Origin: Lachnoclostridium sp. UBA903
GTDB taxonomy: Bacteria > Bacillota > Clostridia > Lachnospirales > Lachnospiraceae
NCBI GenBank assembly: GCA_002294045.1
Contig: DBEP01000029.1
Span: 1-35,019, forward strand
Direction of reading: 5' to 3'
DNA: 35,019 nt
Made by a program: the position numbers and the translations under genes
Shown: positions 31,501 to 35,019 of the stretch, piece after piece
How positions within the stretch are numbered: position 1 is the stretch's first letter
Layout: each line of letters opens with the position of its first letter
The notes under the pieces: model-generated
Database searches by the model: none
The model's input: the letters and a program-made list of their open reading frames with translations, nothing else
Told to the model about the DNA's origin: nothing

Positions 31501-34500
31501 TGTTCACTTCCAGCAATCGCCTGCTTCTGCAGTCTTCGTACCAATGTCTCAAAAGTATCTTCTTGCAGACTCTTAACCCTAACAGGTACTGTATTGATAA
31601 ATAAGCCCACCATAGTTTCTATACCAGGAATATCAACATTTCTTCCTGAAACTACTTTTCCAAAGATTACATCATTTGTCCGATTATATTTCTGAAGCAA
31701 TAGGCCCCATGCAGCCTCAATCAGAGTATTTATGGTTACGCCATAATCTGTACTCAGCCGTTTGGCTTTTTTCGTCATTTCCTTTGACAATGAAGTGTAT
31801 TTTTGAATAGATTCCTCATTACTGTTTTCCACGATTCCTAATGGAAGTATTTCTGCTTGGTACTCATAATCTTCCAATATTTCATCCCAGTAAGCGAGAC
31901 TCTCCTCTTTATTTCTCGATTCTATAAACCGCACAAATACCTCATAATTTCCTGCTGATTGGAACGGTATTTTTCTTCCTTCACCGAAGCTCTGATAATA
32001 TCGGAACAAATCCCCATACAGAATGGTAAAACACCAGCCATCTGCTATGATGTGATGATTGGTTATAATTAATCGATAATCCCTTTCAGACACTCTCACA
32101 ACTTGCATCCTAATCAGCGTATCCTCCTCCAAATCAAAGCCCCTCTTCACATCCTTTTTCTTCAAATTCTGATAGTCCTCTTCACTGGACACCTCTGTGA
32201 ATATGAATTCCGGTTTTCTTTCCATTAACAATATCTGCCTTGGAATACTTACATTTTTATACTTTATTACTGTATGCAAAATATCATGTTTATTCACTAC
32301 CGCATCAAATGCTGCCTGCATCTGCTCTATATTCAGTAATTCTATTTTCATTGTATGCTGAACAACATACTGTGTACTTTTTTCATTTACTTGTTTCTCA
32401 AACAATATTCCATCCTGCAAGGCTGTCAGTGGGTAGATTCTCTTGATTTTTTTGCCCTGAGCTGCTAACTTGTTTTCTGTTATCTGGAATTCTTCCTCAC
32501 TCCATTCGGTCTCTCCATAATCAGATGCTGTAAATTCTGTAACTTTTACCCCTAGACAATGCTTCACCACTGCAGTCAACTCTGTCTTAAACTGACTGCA
32601 CAAGCATTCCATCGTTTCAGCTTTATACATGCTCTCATCAAACGTGATTCCTATGGACAAAATCCCATTCTGAACTGCGCCGTTTATATTTATCGGAGGT
32701 CCGAAATGATTTTGTGGATCCATATCCATACCATGCGCCATCTGGGATATCTCGAATATGACCGTATCATCCGATGATTCTTCTCCGAATTCACCCAGAT
32801 AGTTAAATACAATATCTGCCTCAGCCCATTTTTCAAATACTTGTTCACTGAGATTCTTTAATATCCCATACCCAATTCCTTTTTTAGGAACCCTGTGTAA
32901 TGTCTCCTTTACATTCCGTATATCCTGTCTGATATCCTGTCCGATTTTCTGAAATACTACAGGATAGGTACAAGTAAACCAGCCTACAGTTCTTTCTATG
33001 CCGATTTCACTGTTAATTTCTTCTCTGCCGTGTCCTTCCATCTCCACAGCAACAGTATGTTTTCCGCTTATCCGGTTCACAGCACGGACTAACCCCGTTA
33101 GCATAAGGTCATTTATTTCCGTATTATATGCCTTATTACAACTCTTAAGCAGTTCTGCCGTATATTCCTTCTCCAGGGAAAATACAACCAGACTTGGTTT
33201 TTTCTTCCCTTTATGGCCATCTGTTTCTATTTTTCCGGCTTCCACTTCCAGATTTACTTTTTTCCAGTATACTTCTTCCATTTTTAAATGGTAATTGCTG
33301 CGATAACGGCTCACTACTTCACTCCAGGCCCTAAAGGAAGTAGTTTTTGCAGGCAGAACGATTTCTTTACCTGCCTTAGCCTGCTGGTATCCGTTTTCTA
33401 AATCCTCTTGTAAGACTCTCCAGGATACTCCGTCCACAACCAAATGGTGGATGACCATAAGAAGATAGTCTTTTTCCATGGTGTGGAACACACAGATTTT
33501 CATCAGCGGTCCCTGCTTCATATCTATGCTGCTTTGAATCTGCTCAGCAAATCTACTGATGTTTTCAACATTGCAGTCATGCTCATATAAATCATACCAC
33601 TGCTTCTCCTTCATCCCCTTGATTCTCTGTATACCGTTTTCATAAACAGCACGCAACATGTCGTGGTGTTTTGTCAGTTTCCTGAGGGTTTTATGAAGAG
33701 CTTCCCGGTTGATTCTTTCTCTGCACTCATACAAAATGCTCTGATTAAAGTGTCCTGGATTGCTTAAGCCGCTCTCAAAGAAATCCCTCTGAATCGCTGT
33801 TAGATTCACCTCTCCTGTCACTTCTCCCTGCTCTGCCTGAACCAAGGCGGAACTTTTCTTCGTTACTATTGCTATGTTTTCCGGTGTCTGTTCACTCATT
33901 ATCGCCTTAACACTTGTCTGATATCCAGCTTCCCTGATTTTGCTGACTACACGGATTGCCTTTATGGAATCACCGCCCAGATCAAAGAATTCATCCGTCA
34001 CACTCACCTGTTTCACTCCCAGAATACTTACAAATGCCTTTACAATCGTCCCTTCCACCGAATTTCTGGGAACAATGTATTCTGATGTGCTTCGGTACTC
34101 CGGTTCCGGCAGTGCCCTGCGGTCCAGTTTCCCGTTTCTGGTTACCGGTATCGCTTCTATCTGCATCACATAGGCTGGAACCATATAATCCGGCAGTACC
34201 TTTCGCAGTCTATCTCTAATCTCTTTTGCATCTATCTGTTGTTCCGATACCACATAGGCGCAGATGCAGGTACCTCCTTCCGCCTCTCTCGCTATGACTG
34301 CTGTTTCACGGATGTCTTCCATTTCATGTATTCTGCTTTCTATCTCACCTAACTCAACCCGGAACCCTCTGATTTTTATCTGCTCATCGGTTCTTCCCAG
34401 ATATTCGATGTTTCCATCCGGGCGCCAGCACACTAAATCACCGGTTCGGTACATCATCCCCTCTCCGAATGGATGTTCAACAAACTTCTCAGCCGTGAGC

Positions 34501-35019
34501 TCCGGACGGTTTAAGTATCCCCGTGCAACACCTTCTCCGGCCAAACACAATTCTCCAGGAACTCCGATTCCGCATAATTCATTTCCCTGGAATATATACG
34601 CCTTGGTATTGCTGACCGGCTTGCCGATGGGTATGTTTTCCTCTTCTCCACTGCATACATACCCCGTTGCATAGACCGTATCTTCGGTTGGACCATAAAA
34701 GTTTACCAATTTTCCTGTACCTTTATAGGAATTTACCAATTCCGCAGGCAATGCTTCTCCTGCCAGCTGTATTCCCTCAAGTGTTTTCAGTCTTGGATCA
34801 TTGTCTTTTATTTCAGCAACAAAGGCTTTAAACATGGACGGCACAAATGATAGTTCCGTAACCTGGTTCTTTTCAATCATTTCTGCTATCTTAACCGGGT
34901 CTTTTTCGTCTCCGCTTTCCAAAATTACACTCCTTGCTCCAGAAATTAATGGTGCAAAAAGCTCCCATACGGATACATCAAACACGTAAGATGTTTTCTG
35001 CAGAATCACGCTATCTTTA
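13512..35019 (-). CDS. Giant nonribosomal peptide synthetase, 5' end outside the window
   Basis: One uninterrupted frame of at least 7,168 codons; the frame is still open at base 35019, so the true start lies beyond the window. (Residue numbers here count from the GTG at 35009, which is not a real start: it falls in the middle of an A domain.) Domain order: A1 (partial)-T1-E1, C2-A2-T2, C3-A3-T3-E3, C4-A4-T4, C5-A5-T5-E5, C6-A6-T6-TE. Carrier Ser residues are at 348, 1837, 2855, 4349, 5381 and 6859. All C and E domains keep HHxxxDG. E domains in modules 1, 3 and 5, each followed by a D-acceptor-type C domain, predict alternating D-L-D-L-D-L residues. It needs the nearby Sfp-type transferase for activation. 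No frameshift or stop interrupts it. Confidence 0.97.
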   Translation of the reverse strand, partial: KDSVILQKTSYVFDVSVWELFAPLISGARSVILESGDEKDPVKIAEMIEKNQVTELSFVPSMFKAFVAEIKDNDPRLKTLEGIQLAGEALPAELVNSYKGTGKLVNFYGPTEDTVYATGYVCSGEEENIPIGKPVSNTKAYIFQGNELCGIGVPGELCLAGEGVARGYLNRPELTAEKFVEHPFGEGMMYRTGDLVCWRPDGNIEYLGRTDEQIKIRGFRVELGEIESRIHEMEDIRETAVIAREAEGGTCICAYVVSEQQIDAKEIRDRLRKVLPDYMVPAYVMQIEAIPVTRNGKLDRRALPEPEYRSTSEYIVPRNSVEGTIVKAFVSILGVKQVSVTDEFFDLGGDSIKAIRVVSKIREAGYQTSVKAIMSEQTPENIAIVTKKSSALVQAEQGEVTGEVNLTAIQRDFFESGLSNPGHFNQSILYECRERINREALHKTLRKLTKHHDMLRAVYENGIQRIKGMKEKQWYDLYEHDCNVENISRFAEQIQSSIDMKQGPLMKICVFHTMEKDYLLMVIHHLVVDGVSWRVLQEDLENGYQQAKAGKEIVLPAKTTSFRAWSEVVSRYRSNYHLKMEEVYWKKVNLEVEAGKIETDGHKGKKKPSLVVFSLEKEYTAELLKSCNKAYNTEINDLMLTGLVRAVNRISGKHTVAVEMEGHGREEINSEIGIERTVGWFTCTYPVVFQKIGQDIRQDIRNVKETLHRVPKKGIGYGILKNLSEQVFEKWAEADIVFNYLGEFGEESSDDTVIFEISQMAHGMDMDPQNHFGPPININGAVQNGILSIGITFDESMYKAETMECLCSQFKTELTAVVKHCLGVKVTEFTASDYGETEWSEEEFQITENKLAAQGKKIKRIYPLTALQDGILFEKQVNEKSTQYVVQHTMKIELLNIEQMQAAFDAVVNKHDILHTVIKYKNVSIPRQILLMERKPEFIFTEVSSEEDYQNLKKKDVKRGFDLEEDTLIRMQVVRVSERDYRLIITNHHIIADGWCFTILYGDLFRYYQSFGEGRKIPFQSAGNYEVFVRFIESRNKEESLAYWDEILEDYEYQAEILPLGIVENSNEESIQKYTSLSKEMTKKAKRLSTDYGVTINTLIEAAWGLLLQKYNRTNDVIFGKVVSGRNVDIPGIETMVGLFINTVPVRVKSLQEDTFETLVRRLQKQAIAGSEHDYCSLAEIQSRSKLGSGLIKTIIAFENYHVQEEDRSDDRSPYELSAQVESVREQDSYGITLLASIGEILNIAIQCDTDRFGQADADLLLEHLQTLLEYVIDNPRKALDDIPMINQAEREMVVNTFNQTEVPYPGERTVVQLFEEQAAKTPNKTAVIWDNQSLTYWELNNKANRLAGKLREEYDVKPDDFVAIHTERCLEMLVGIVAIIKAGGAYVPLDPQYPMERIAYILEDCRPKAVLQGNQEIPEPISAVKVDLMAAETYSGPEENPVHVNRAKDLIYLIYTSGTTGNPKGTMIEHRNAVNLLTHVIRSRTLNEDSVILQKTSYIFDVSVWELFAPLLCGGRIVLLENGHEKDPEKIAEAIHKCQVTELSFVPSMFKAFAAEIKEKDQRLRTLEGIQIAGEALSAELANSYKGGGELVNFYGPTEDTVYATEYVCNRGGKSVLIGKPISNTQTYVLNGVEPCGIGVPGELCLAGDGVARGYLNRPELTSLKFMKNPFGEGLLYRSGDLVRWLPDGNIDYLGRMDEQVKIRGFRIELGEIESRLLKLDLIREVAVIVREDRKGELCLCAYVTAEGEVSPSRIREELRKKLPDYMIPSYILQLEEIPVTRNGKLNRKALPEPEYQGREGYAAPRNSLEDAVVEAFEEVLGAEQVGIYDNFFDLGGHSLKATKLINKIEKAIGVRMSIRDLFSSHTPERIAEKIKAGSTREYEEILPADHADSYAMSSAQKRLFMLDEIIGASVNYNIPGILKITGDFDTGRFQDALDQLVEREEVFRTSFHMESGEPVQKIAEKAELIIEYSEQDKISIQEEFQEYVRPFDLSVAPLARVKVVRIKDTYLLFYDIHHIICDGGSIPIMLSEITALYAGKKLPQMRVQYKDFSLWQNKRKIEEQAAYWKSEFEGEISVLDLKTDYVRPQEQCFHGATFKSRIEKGMKERVKTLAKEYRATEFMVMLSVFLTMLHKYSRQQEIIVGTPISGRVHADTHNMLGMFVNTLALKGEVRPNQSFSNLLKGMKSKCLKAYDNQEYPFEELVEAIAVSRDLSRNPLFDVMFVFQNNERAEVREDRISIEGVTLDYTVSKFDITLSVTELEEGYAIDFEYGTELFRPETIALMAKHYTVLLEQVLEHPDYKLEDIGILDEVEEDKILKQFNSTVVEYNKKKTIAELFEEQVKNRPNKTAVIFENRQYTYAEMNSRANSLAGKLRKEFGIKQDDFIAIIAERGIEMIAAIFAVIKSGGAYVPIDPTYPEERITFMLEDCKPKVLLIGCKNYKYHETIPSIDLFDENNYTGISENLEIINSAADLLYMIYTSGTTGNPKGVMVENKGVHNLMNLFKTDFNITSEHVVGMFHNYIFDGSVWEIMMGILTGSTLIVLNEEQIHDLNELRAVIEGRKIDIIALPPQYAVQMKCEGVKVLITAGSEASREILSNVEHEYINSYGPTENTVSATYWRYQKGDSVPLKIPIGKPAPNVSVYIRNGKELCGIGVPGELCIAGDGVARGYLNRPELTNEKFVPNPHGEGRMYHSGDLARWLLDGTIEYLGRIDEQIKIRGFRVELAEIESKLYELPGIKETIVIAREDRSADKYLCAYIVSNENVDVGEIKKKLQKELPEYMIPAYILQIETIPVTRNGKPDRRALPEPEYQSTATYIAARNPAEEEIVLAFEVILGIEKVSVTDQFYDLGGDSIKAIRIAGRMKEAGYQTTVKAIMGEQTPENIAKITKKDFQLVNAQQGEITGEVSLTAIQKDFFESGLSNPAHFNQSLLFESVKRLNMAAFRKTLDKLVEHHDILRAVFKNGVQRIGRIDHRLWYDFYEYDCGVDDINELANHIQSSMDIEQGPLLKSGVFHTLDKDYVLLAVHHLVVDGVSWRILAEDLENGYRQAGDGGEITLPQKATSFKTWSQEIIRYRNSYRLKKEEVYWKKVNQEVRTGKILKDVVETGKMDKPETALFVLDKEHTRDLLKNSNKAYNTEIIDLMLTALVRAVKNVMGQKIIAVEIESHGREEIIENVSIERTVGWFTSAYPVVFTEIGGQIQQDICNVKEILHRIPNKGIGYQILKTIGEGVFIHDAEPDIAFNYLGDMGIEQENGKTNFSISDLPHGMNVAPENRFGAPISINGAVQNGILSMGITYYEHEYKTATIMSLCSQLKQELIAVVEHCKQTESTEYTASDYGEIEWTDEEFQIAKEKLQSKGEEIQRIYPLTALQEGMLYEKLTNEDSAQYVLQHVMKFSRINVEHMRTAFEILAANHDILRTVIKYKGVKNPRQVLLKKRMPEFHYLEVSREEEYLEIKKNDIKRGFDLEEDTLIRMHIVKLLEDDYRLIVAKHHIIIDGWSLSVFYGDLFQYYESLESEIEIQQKQVGKYEEFVRYIEGKDKEDSLNYWEKLLVDYEEQAVILPMKHLETTAEESQNMGISLSAIMTKKANELSKKYGVTVNTLIEAVWGILLQKYNRTDDVVFGKVVSGRNAEIKGIEQMIGLFINTIPIRVKTERGITFAGLIQKLQAQALTGNEHDYCSLAEIQKRSELGNGLIGTLMAFENYYVLAVERKGSSSGEIEAEFESVREQTNYGITLSVNMGETLNFEIKYHTSRYGKEEIEWLLGHLKTLMENAVNHPEEEVGQLEMTDCSETELLTKTFNETDAEYPDEKTIVQFFEEQVDRTPDNIAIVCDGGSLTYKELNEKSNRLAGKLRVEYDVKPDDCVAMITNRCLEMIVGIYGIMKAGGAYVPIDPSYPKTRKEYTILDCNAKVLLLAAEENDIETEVPIIDLLDENNYDGSQENLKRVNKANDLLYVIYTSGTTGKPKGVMIEHKNLVRLLFNSKFQFDFNEYDVWTMFHSYCFDFSVWELFGSTLYGGRLVIVPKETARDTTLFCDLLEKEKVTVLNQVPSSFYNFIDITENKTITSIRYVIFGGEALSPGKLKEWYENNPQCRIVNMYGITETTVHVTYKSIEEEAIASGISDIGTAIPTLSVYVRNGNELCGIGVPGELYVAGAGVARGYLNRMELTAEKFVENPYRKGNMYRSGDLVRWRTDGNLEYLGRIDEQVKIRGFRIELGEIESRINEVEGVKAATVIVRDDKKGSKYLCAYVVTDKEVGEDQIKRHLRKRLPGYMLPAYIMQIDELPLTGNGKLNKKALPERVYRTISEYAAPRNRIEVIAVAAFEEVLGVEQVSIYDDFYEMGGHSLMATRLCNEIERVCGIRIPLREIFTASTPELIAEKIMAAEKGEYESILPVAQANSYDMSPTQKRLYMLDAMLGASVSYNIPNVLKINENLDIVRLQEALNLLSLRQEVFRTSFHMENGETVQKIAEKAEIKIEYSEESQADIQELFREFVKPFDLSKAPLARVKAVKIKDAYFLFYDIHHIISDGKSMTIMMNEIMALYKGKKLPELRVQYKDFSAWQNKKSLEKQAEYWKNEFAGEIPVLELKTDYVRLQEQYYHGANVVSMIGKDVKEKIKGITRKYRATEFMVLLSALMAMLQKYSRQDKIIVGTPISGRVHADTSNMLGMFVNTLALQGEVHPDKSFNYLLTYMKNKCLNAYDNQEYPFEELVEAVDVQRDIARNPLFDIMFIMQNREREGAGAYDLSIEGVQVDYTVAKFDITLAIADTDEGYAVNFEYCSDLFKPETMEIMAKHYITMLKHMIENPDQKLEHISMLDRSETEKIMFEFNDTKTEYPANKTLVELFEEQVRRTPERIAAVLDDKQITYSDFNAKVNCLAEKLRTEYQVKSNEFIAIIAERSLEMLVGIYAVLKAGGAYVPLDPEYPSERIEFILKDCRPKAVLRGAGEFKLTADCVQIDLSKEAGDIKEAGDIKEAENLEHINNATDLAYMIYTSGTTGEPKGTMIEHRNVVNLLTHVIRSRTLNEDSVILQKTSNVFDVSVWELFAPLLCGGRIVVLKNGDEKEPEKIAEAIEKYRVTELSFVPSMFKAFNAEIKENDHRLRTLAGIQIAGEALTAELVNSYKGAGELVNFYGPTEDTVYATEYLCCKGKESIPIGKPISNTLAYVLNGLELCGIGVPGELCLAGDGVARGYLNWPELTASKFIKNPFGEGMLYRSGDLVRWLPDGNIDYLGRMDEQVKIRGFRIELGEIESRLHEIEEIKEAAVVAKEGEDGIKFLCAYIVSDYEIDSNQIKNELRRKMPGYMIPSSIMQIDAIPVTSNGKLNRKALPEPKYHSIREHMAARNDVEKIVVAVFEGVLGIPSVSITDGFFELGGDSIKAILIAGRMKEEGYKTSAKDVLAEQTPENIAKVAKKDIGIINAVQGEVTGVVPLTAIQKDFFESGLINLNHFNQSIMYESAERIHVAALHKTAEKLVEHHDMLRAVFKNGIQRIGGVADKEWYVFYEFSCSIKDIHELAGQIQESFDISHGPLMKIGLFHTSEKDYLLFVIHHLVVDGISWRILSEDLENGYCQAKSGQEIHLLAKTTSFKEWSEALGDYRNSYQLKKEENYWQQINQEVAAGKIKLNAERSEEGSKVNTTVCTLGKRNTSNLLKNCNKAYNTEINDLMLTALTRAIYHVMKQSTIAVSMEGHGREEISSKVSIERTVGWFTTAYPVLFKNIGQEIEQDIRNVKETLRRVPNKGIGYGILKNIGESKINADDVPDVTFNYLGELDTGTPKNDSIFTMSQLAHGLDIEPANRFGTPITINGAVQDGIFSMGIIYCENEYKAETMESLGREFVKELGFIVKHCKQAGITEYTASDYGELEWTEKEFQASRRKLELKGEEMKRIYPLTPMQEGMLFEKLSDVESTQYVSQQTMKFKNMNTEHLQEAFRAVAAKHDILHTVIKYRGVSVPRQILLKERTPEFKYREVADEKEYLKIRKEDVKRGFDLEDDTLIRLQIVKITENDYRLILTNHHIVADGWCMPILYGDLFRYYQQLERGQAITDEQAPNYEEFVRFIENKDKEKSLLFWEKLLEGYEARAEIFPMGIGVNQEEENIRIDLSLSEEISQKAVKVCAGCGVTINTLIEAAWGILLQKYNQTNDVVFGKVVSGRNAEVAGIENMIGLFINMVPVRVQTEMNDSFKTLLRKLQEQAVSGNEHDYCPLAEIQGRSPLKSGLLGTIMVFENYYIQNTGQNDDGIEAEQESTREQTSYGISLSVNMGETLNLGIMYNPLIYGKEEVELLLEHFQILVENAVSNPDTEVEQLMIISSAEEEKVITLFNDSDSAYPTDKTITDIFEEQVSKTPNKTAVVFGNEMLTYAELNVKANRLAHKLRQTGVKPDDFVAIVMENSIEMLVGIYGIIKSGGAYVPVDLTYPEERIQYIIKDCNPKAVIMNQNDMIMDAPVIDISDINSWAESTENPNIINKPEDLAYCIYTSGTTGKPKGVMIEHAGVINLREYFITKQGINPSDHILQFANFTFDATISEMCMSILSGATMYMVTKEIQNSIKAFEAFVEENGISTALLPPQYLAQVRLNNLRTIITAGSETNKLLVEANDDIPVYSNDYGPTEATVCATYWRHSGGGTVPDRIPIGKPINNKKIYILNGDSICGIGIAGEMCIAGIGLARGYLNMPELTAEKFIDNPYGEGKMYRTGDLARWLPDGNIDYLGRMDEQVKIRGFRIELGEIESRICEMEQVKEAAAVALRDKIGDQYLCAYVVLNKETDTREITEALRHKIPGYMIPSYIIKVEQIPLTKSKKVDKKALPNPIYQRKQDYIAPRTPDEKKITDAFQAVLGIKDVSVTDSFFDLGGDSIKAIRVTSYIGDDRVSVRTILNERSPDKIAAKLKEVRTDEMMFLMNQDRAKHDSKPAVFMISSIEGYASILNNIVKNMNYDGFIYGINDPKFYVSDINNLQNSFDYTVNAIYDEICRLFKDGDILAGYSYGAKLLPLIAFLLEKSGKKVSKIFVLDTVINQPAGGIIGDTEKLDLAKLYVERYLGRKYNFEEFGGTIVSVLTKIADIMSDNSKAGFETVYKELERAFEVHVSNNRNNVIFRSQIQADIMAVFSNTIINSESNKCFEWADYTNGNFEYQLLDCEHGEIVKEKSRQVSEFIMDHIALH
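13515..14276 (-). other. C-terminal thioesterase (TE) domain
   Basis: Alpha/beta-hydrolase release domain, about residues 6912-7165. Seen: nucleophile motif GYSYG with Ser6988, a likely acid Asp7015 (FVLDT) and a likely catalytic His7143 (CEHGE), in the order of type I TE domains. It would take the finished chain from T6 and hydrolyse it or close it into a ring. The linear versus cyclic outcome cannot be read from sequence. The gene ends at residue 7165, and no other domain follows. Confidence 0.88.
14325..17336 (-). other. NRPS module 6: C6-A6-T6
   Basis: C6 (about 5892-6315) is D-acceptor style with NHHIVADGW (6020). A6 (about 6337-6815) is the most divergent A domain: YTSGTTGKPKG at 6481, FDATISEM in place of FDxSVWE, code D-A-S-L-I-A-D-V-C-K, and A10 reading TKSKKVD instead of TxNGKLD, although the catalytic Lys is kept. 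The code resembles Tyr/aromatic domains except for Asp at position 322, so the assignment is weak. T6 is GGDS (Ser6859), the form normally seen before an E domain, but TE follows. Predicted residue: L unless released otherwise. Confidence 0.85.
19903..19952. repeat. 50-base exact repeat of A2 DNA inside A5
   Basis: Bases 19903-19952 are identical to 30535-30584 over 50 bases, within a longer tract of very high identity (roughly 19690-20010 against 30315-30640) that includes synonymous positions. The corresponding part of A1 at the window edge shows more differences. This is a sign of recent exchange between modules 2 and 5. Confidence 0.8.
20069..20115. repeat. 18-bp tandem repeat (2.6 copies) inside A5
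   Basis: The unit CGGCTTCTTTTATATCTC occurs at 20069-20086 and exactly again at 20087-20104, then 11 bases of a third copy. It encodes the repeated EAGDIK hexapeptide in the variable loop before the A3 motif, making this loop about six residues longer than in A2 and A3. It looks like in-frame replication slippage. Confidence 0.9.
21855..24914 (-). other. NRPS module 4: C4-A4-T4, threonine
   Basis: C4 (about 3366-3790) is D-acceptor style with KHHIIIDGW (3494). A4 (about 3814-4305) has YTSGTTGKPKG at 3961 and pocket code D-F-W-N-I-G-M-V-H-K, an exact match to the classical threonine code; the YGITE variant of the A5 motif is also usual in Thr domains. T4 is MGGHS (Ser4349) with no E domain. 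Predicted residue: L-Thr. Its hydroxyl is the only side-chain nucleophile I can predict for a lactone. Confidence 0.93.
24975..29360 (-). other. NRPS module 3: C3-A3-T3-E3
   Basis: C3 (about 1884-2310) starts SYAMSSAQKRLFMLD and has IHHIICDGG (2016), the L-acceptor style. A3 (about 2332-2815) has YTSGTTG at 2479 and pocket code D-G-W-A-I-A-S-V-S-K, close in pattern to Phe/Trp/Tyr domains (GrsA Phe is D-A-W-T-I-A-A-I-C-K), so an aromatic residue is my best guess. Its A10 motif is NGKPD instead of NGKLD. T3 is GGDS (Ser2855). E3 (about 2898-3345) keeps HHLVVDG (3028) and RTVGWFT, with ESHGREE in place of EGHGREE. Predicted residue: D, probably aromatic. Confidence 0.85.
29385..32441 (-). other. 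NRPS module 2: C2-A2-T2
   Basis: C2 (about 857-1285) starts RIYPLTALQDG and has NHHIIADGW (first His 985), the D-acceptor style that fits the upstream E1. A2 (about 1306-1795) has YTSGTTGNPKG at 1453 and the same pocket code as A1 and A5, D-V-W-S-Q-A-F-V-Y-K. T2 has LGGHS (Ser1837) and no E follows, so the residue should stay L. Modules 1 and 2 would therefore add the same amino acid in opposite configuration. Confidence 0.88.
32505..35019 (-). other. NRPS module 1 (partial): A1-T1-E1
   Basis: A1 covers residues 1 to about 305 (its N-terminal part and any C domain are outside the window), with FDVSVWELF, YGPTEDTVYAT, RTGDL and TRNGKLD. The binding-pocket code, read by alignment to GrsA, is D-V-W-S-Q-A-F-V-Y-K, which I cannot assign to an amino acid. 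T1 has LGGDS with Ser348; GGDS is the form usual before E domains. E1 spans about 391-835 with HHLVVDG (His521), EGHGREE, RTVGWFT and FNYLGE, all intact, so the residue is expected to be D. A7 reads GDLVCW where the other modules have GDLxRW. Confidence 0.88.

Noticed and set aside
17400..33839. E domains as extra condensation domains
   Set aside because: They follow GGDS carriers, have HHLVVDG with EGHGRE/ESHGRE and RTVGWFT blocks, and precede a full C domain, which is the E-domain signature.
14400..34000. Repeated motifs across 20 kb as a CRISPR or other DNA repeat array
   Set aside because: The repeats are homologous catalytic domains spaced by thousands of bases and all in frame, not short direct repeats with spacers.
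35007..35009. GTG at 35009 as the start of the synthetase gene
   Set aside because: It lies within the A1 core (KDSVILQKTS, as in A2 and A5) and the frame stays open to the window edge, so the gene simply continues outside.

Overview
The window most likely comes from an anaerobic Firmicute of the Clostridia, probably Lachnospiraceae-like. This is inferred from gene content: strong AGGAGG ribosome sites, LplB/YtcP-type sugar permeases with a GH130 enzyme, a feoA-feoA-feoB-FeoB-associated-Cys-rich-protein operon, a DUF815 ATPase, and moderately low GC. No rRNA or other species-level marker is present. Almost every gene lies on the minus strand; only the LacI-type regulator is on the plus strand.

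Left part (1-6.5 kb): a carbohydrate-use cluster. Reading leftward it has two ABC permeases, a substrate-binding lipoprotein and a GH130 glycoside phosphorylase/hydrolase. A divergent LacI-family regulator has its own consensus promoter and a perfect CCGG-centred palindrome just past the predicted transcription start. Hairpins separate some of the genes. No ABC ATPase is encoded here, so the importer must borrow one.

Middle (6.5-11.7 kb): ferrous iron uptake. Two FeoA proteins, FeoB and a 49-residue Cys-rich membrane protein form an operon behind a perfect consensus promoter with a Fur-box-like operator at the start site. Just downstream is a Fur-type winged-helix protein whose C-terminal half is not the usual metal-binding domain and ends in a Cys cluster. 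A DUF815 AAA ATPase with its own promoter follows.

Right part (11.7-35 kb): a nonribosomal peptide locus. It has a Sfp-type phosphopantetheinyl transferase, a 0.9 kb non-coding stretch (IS630-family transposase remnant, orphan consensus promoter, nested inverted repeat), and one uninterrupted ORF of more than 7,165 codons that runs off the right edge. The visible protein is A(partial)-T-E / C-A-T / C-A-T-E / C-A-T / C-A-T-E / C-A-T-TE. Epimerization domains sit in every second module and each is followed by a D-acceptor-type C domain, so the six visible residues should read D-L-D-L-D-L. This strictly alternating pattern is the one that allows beta-helices or stacked rings. Module 4 carries an exact threonine code; modules 1, 2 and 5 share one code I cannot assign; modules 3 and 6 look aromatic-like. 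The transferase would convert the six T domains to holo form and the terminal TE would release or cyclize the peptide. No tailoring, export or immunity gene is visible on this side.
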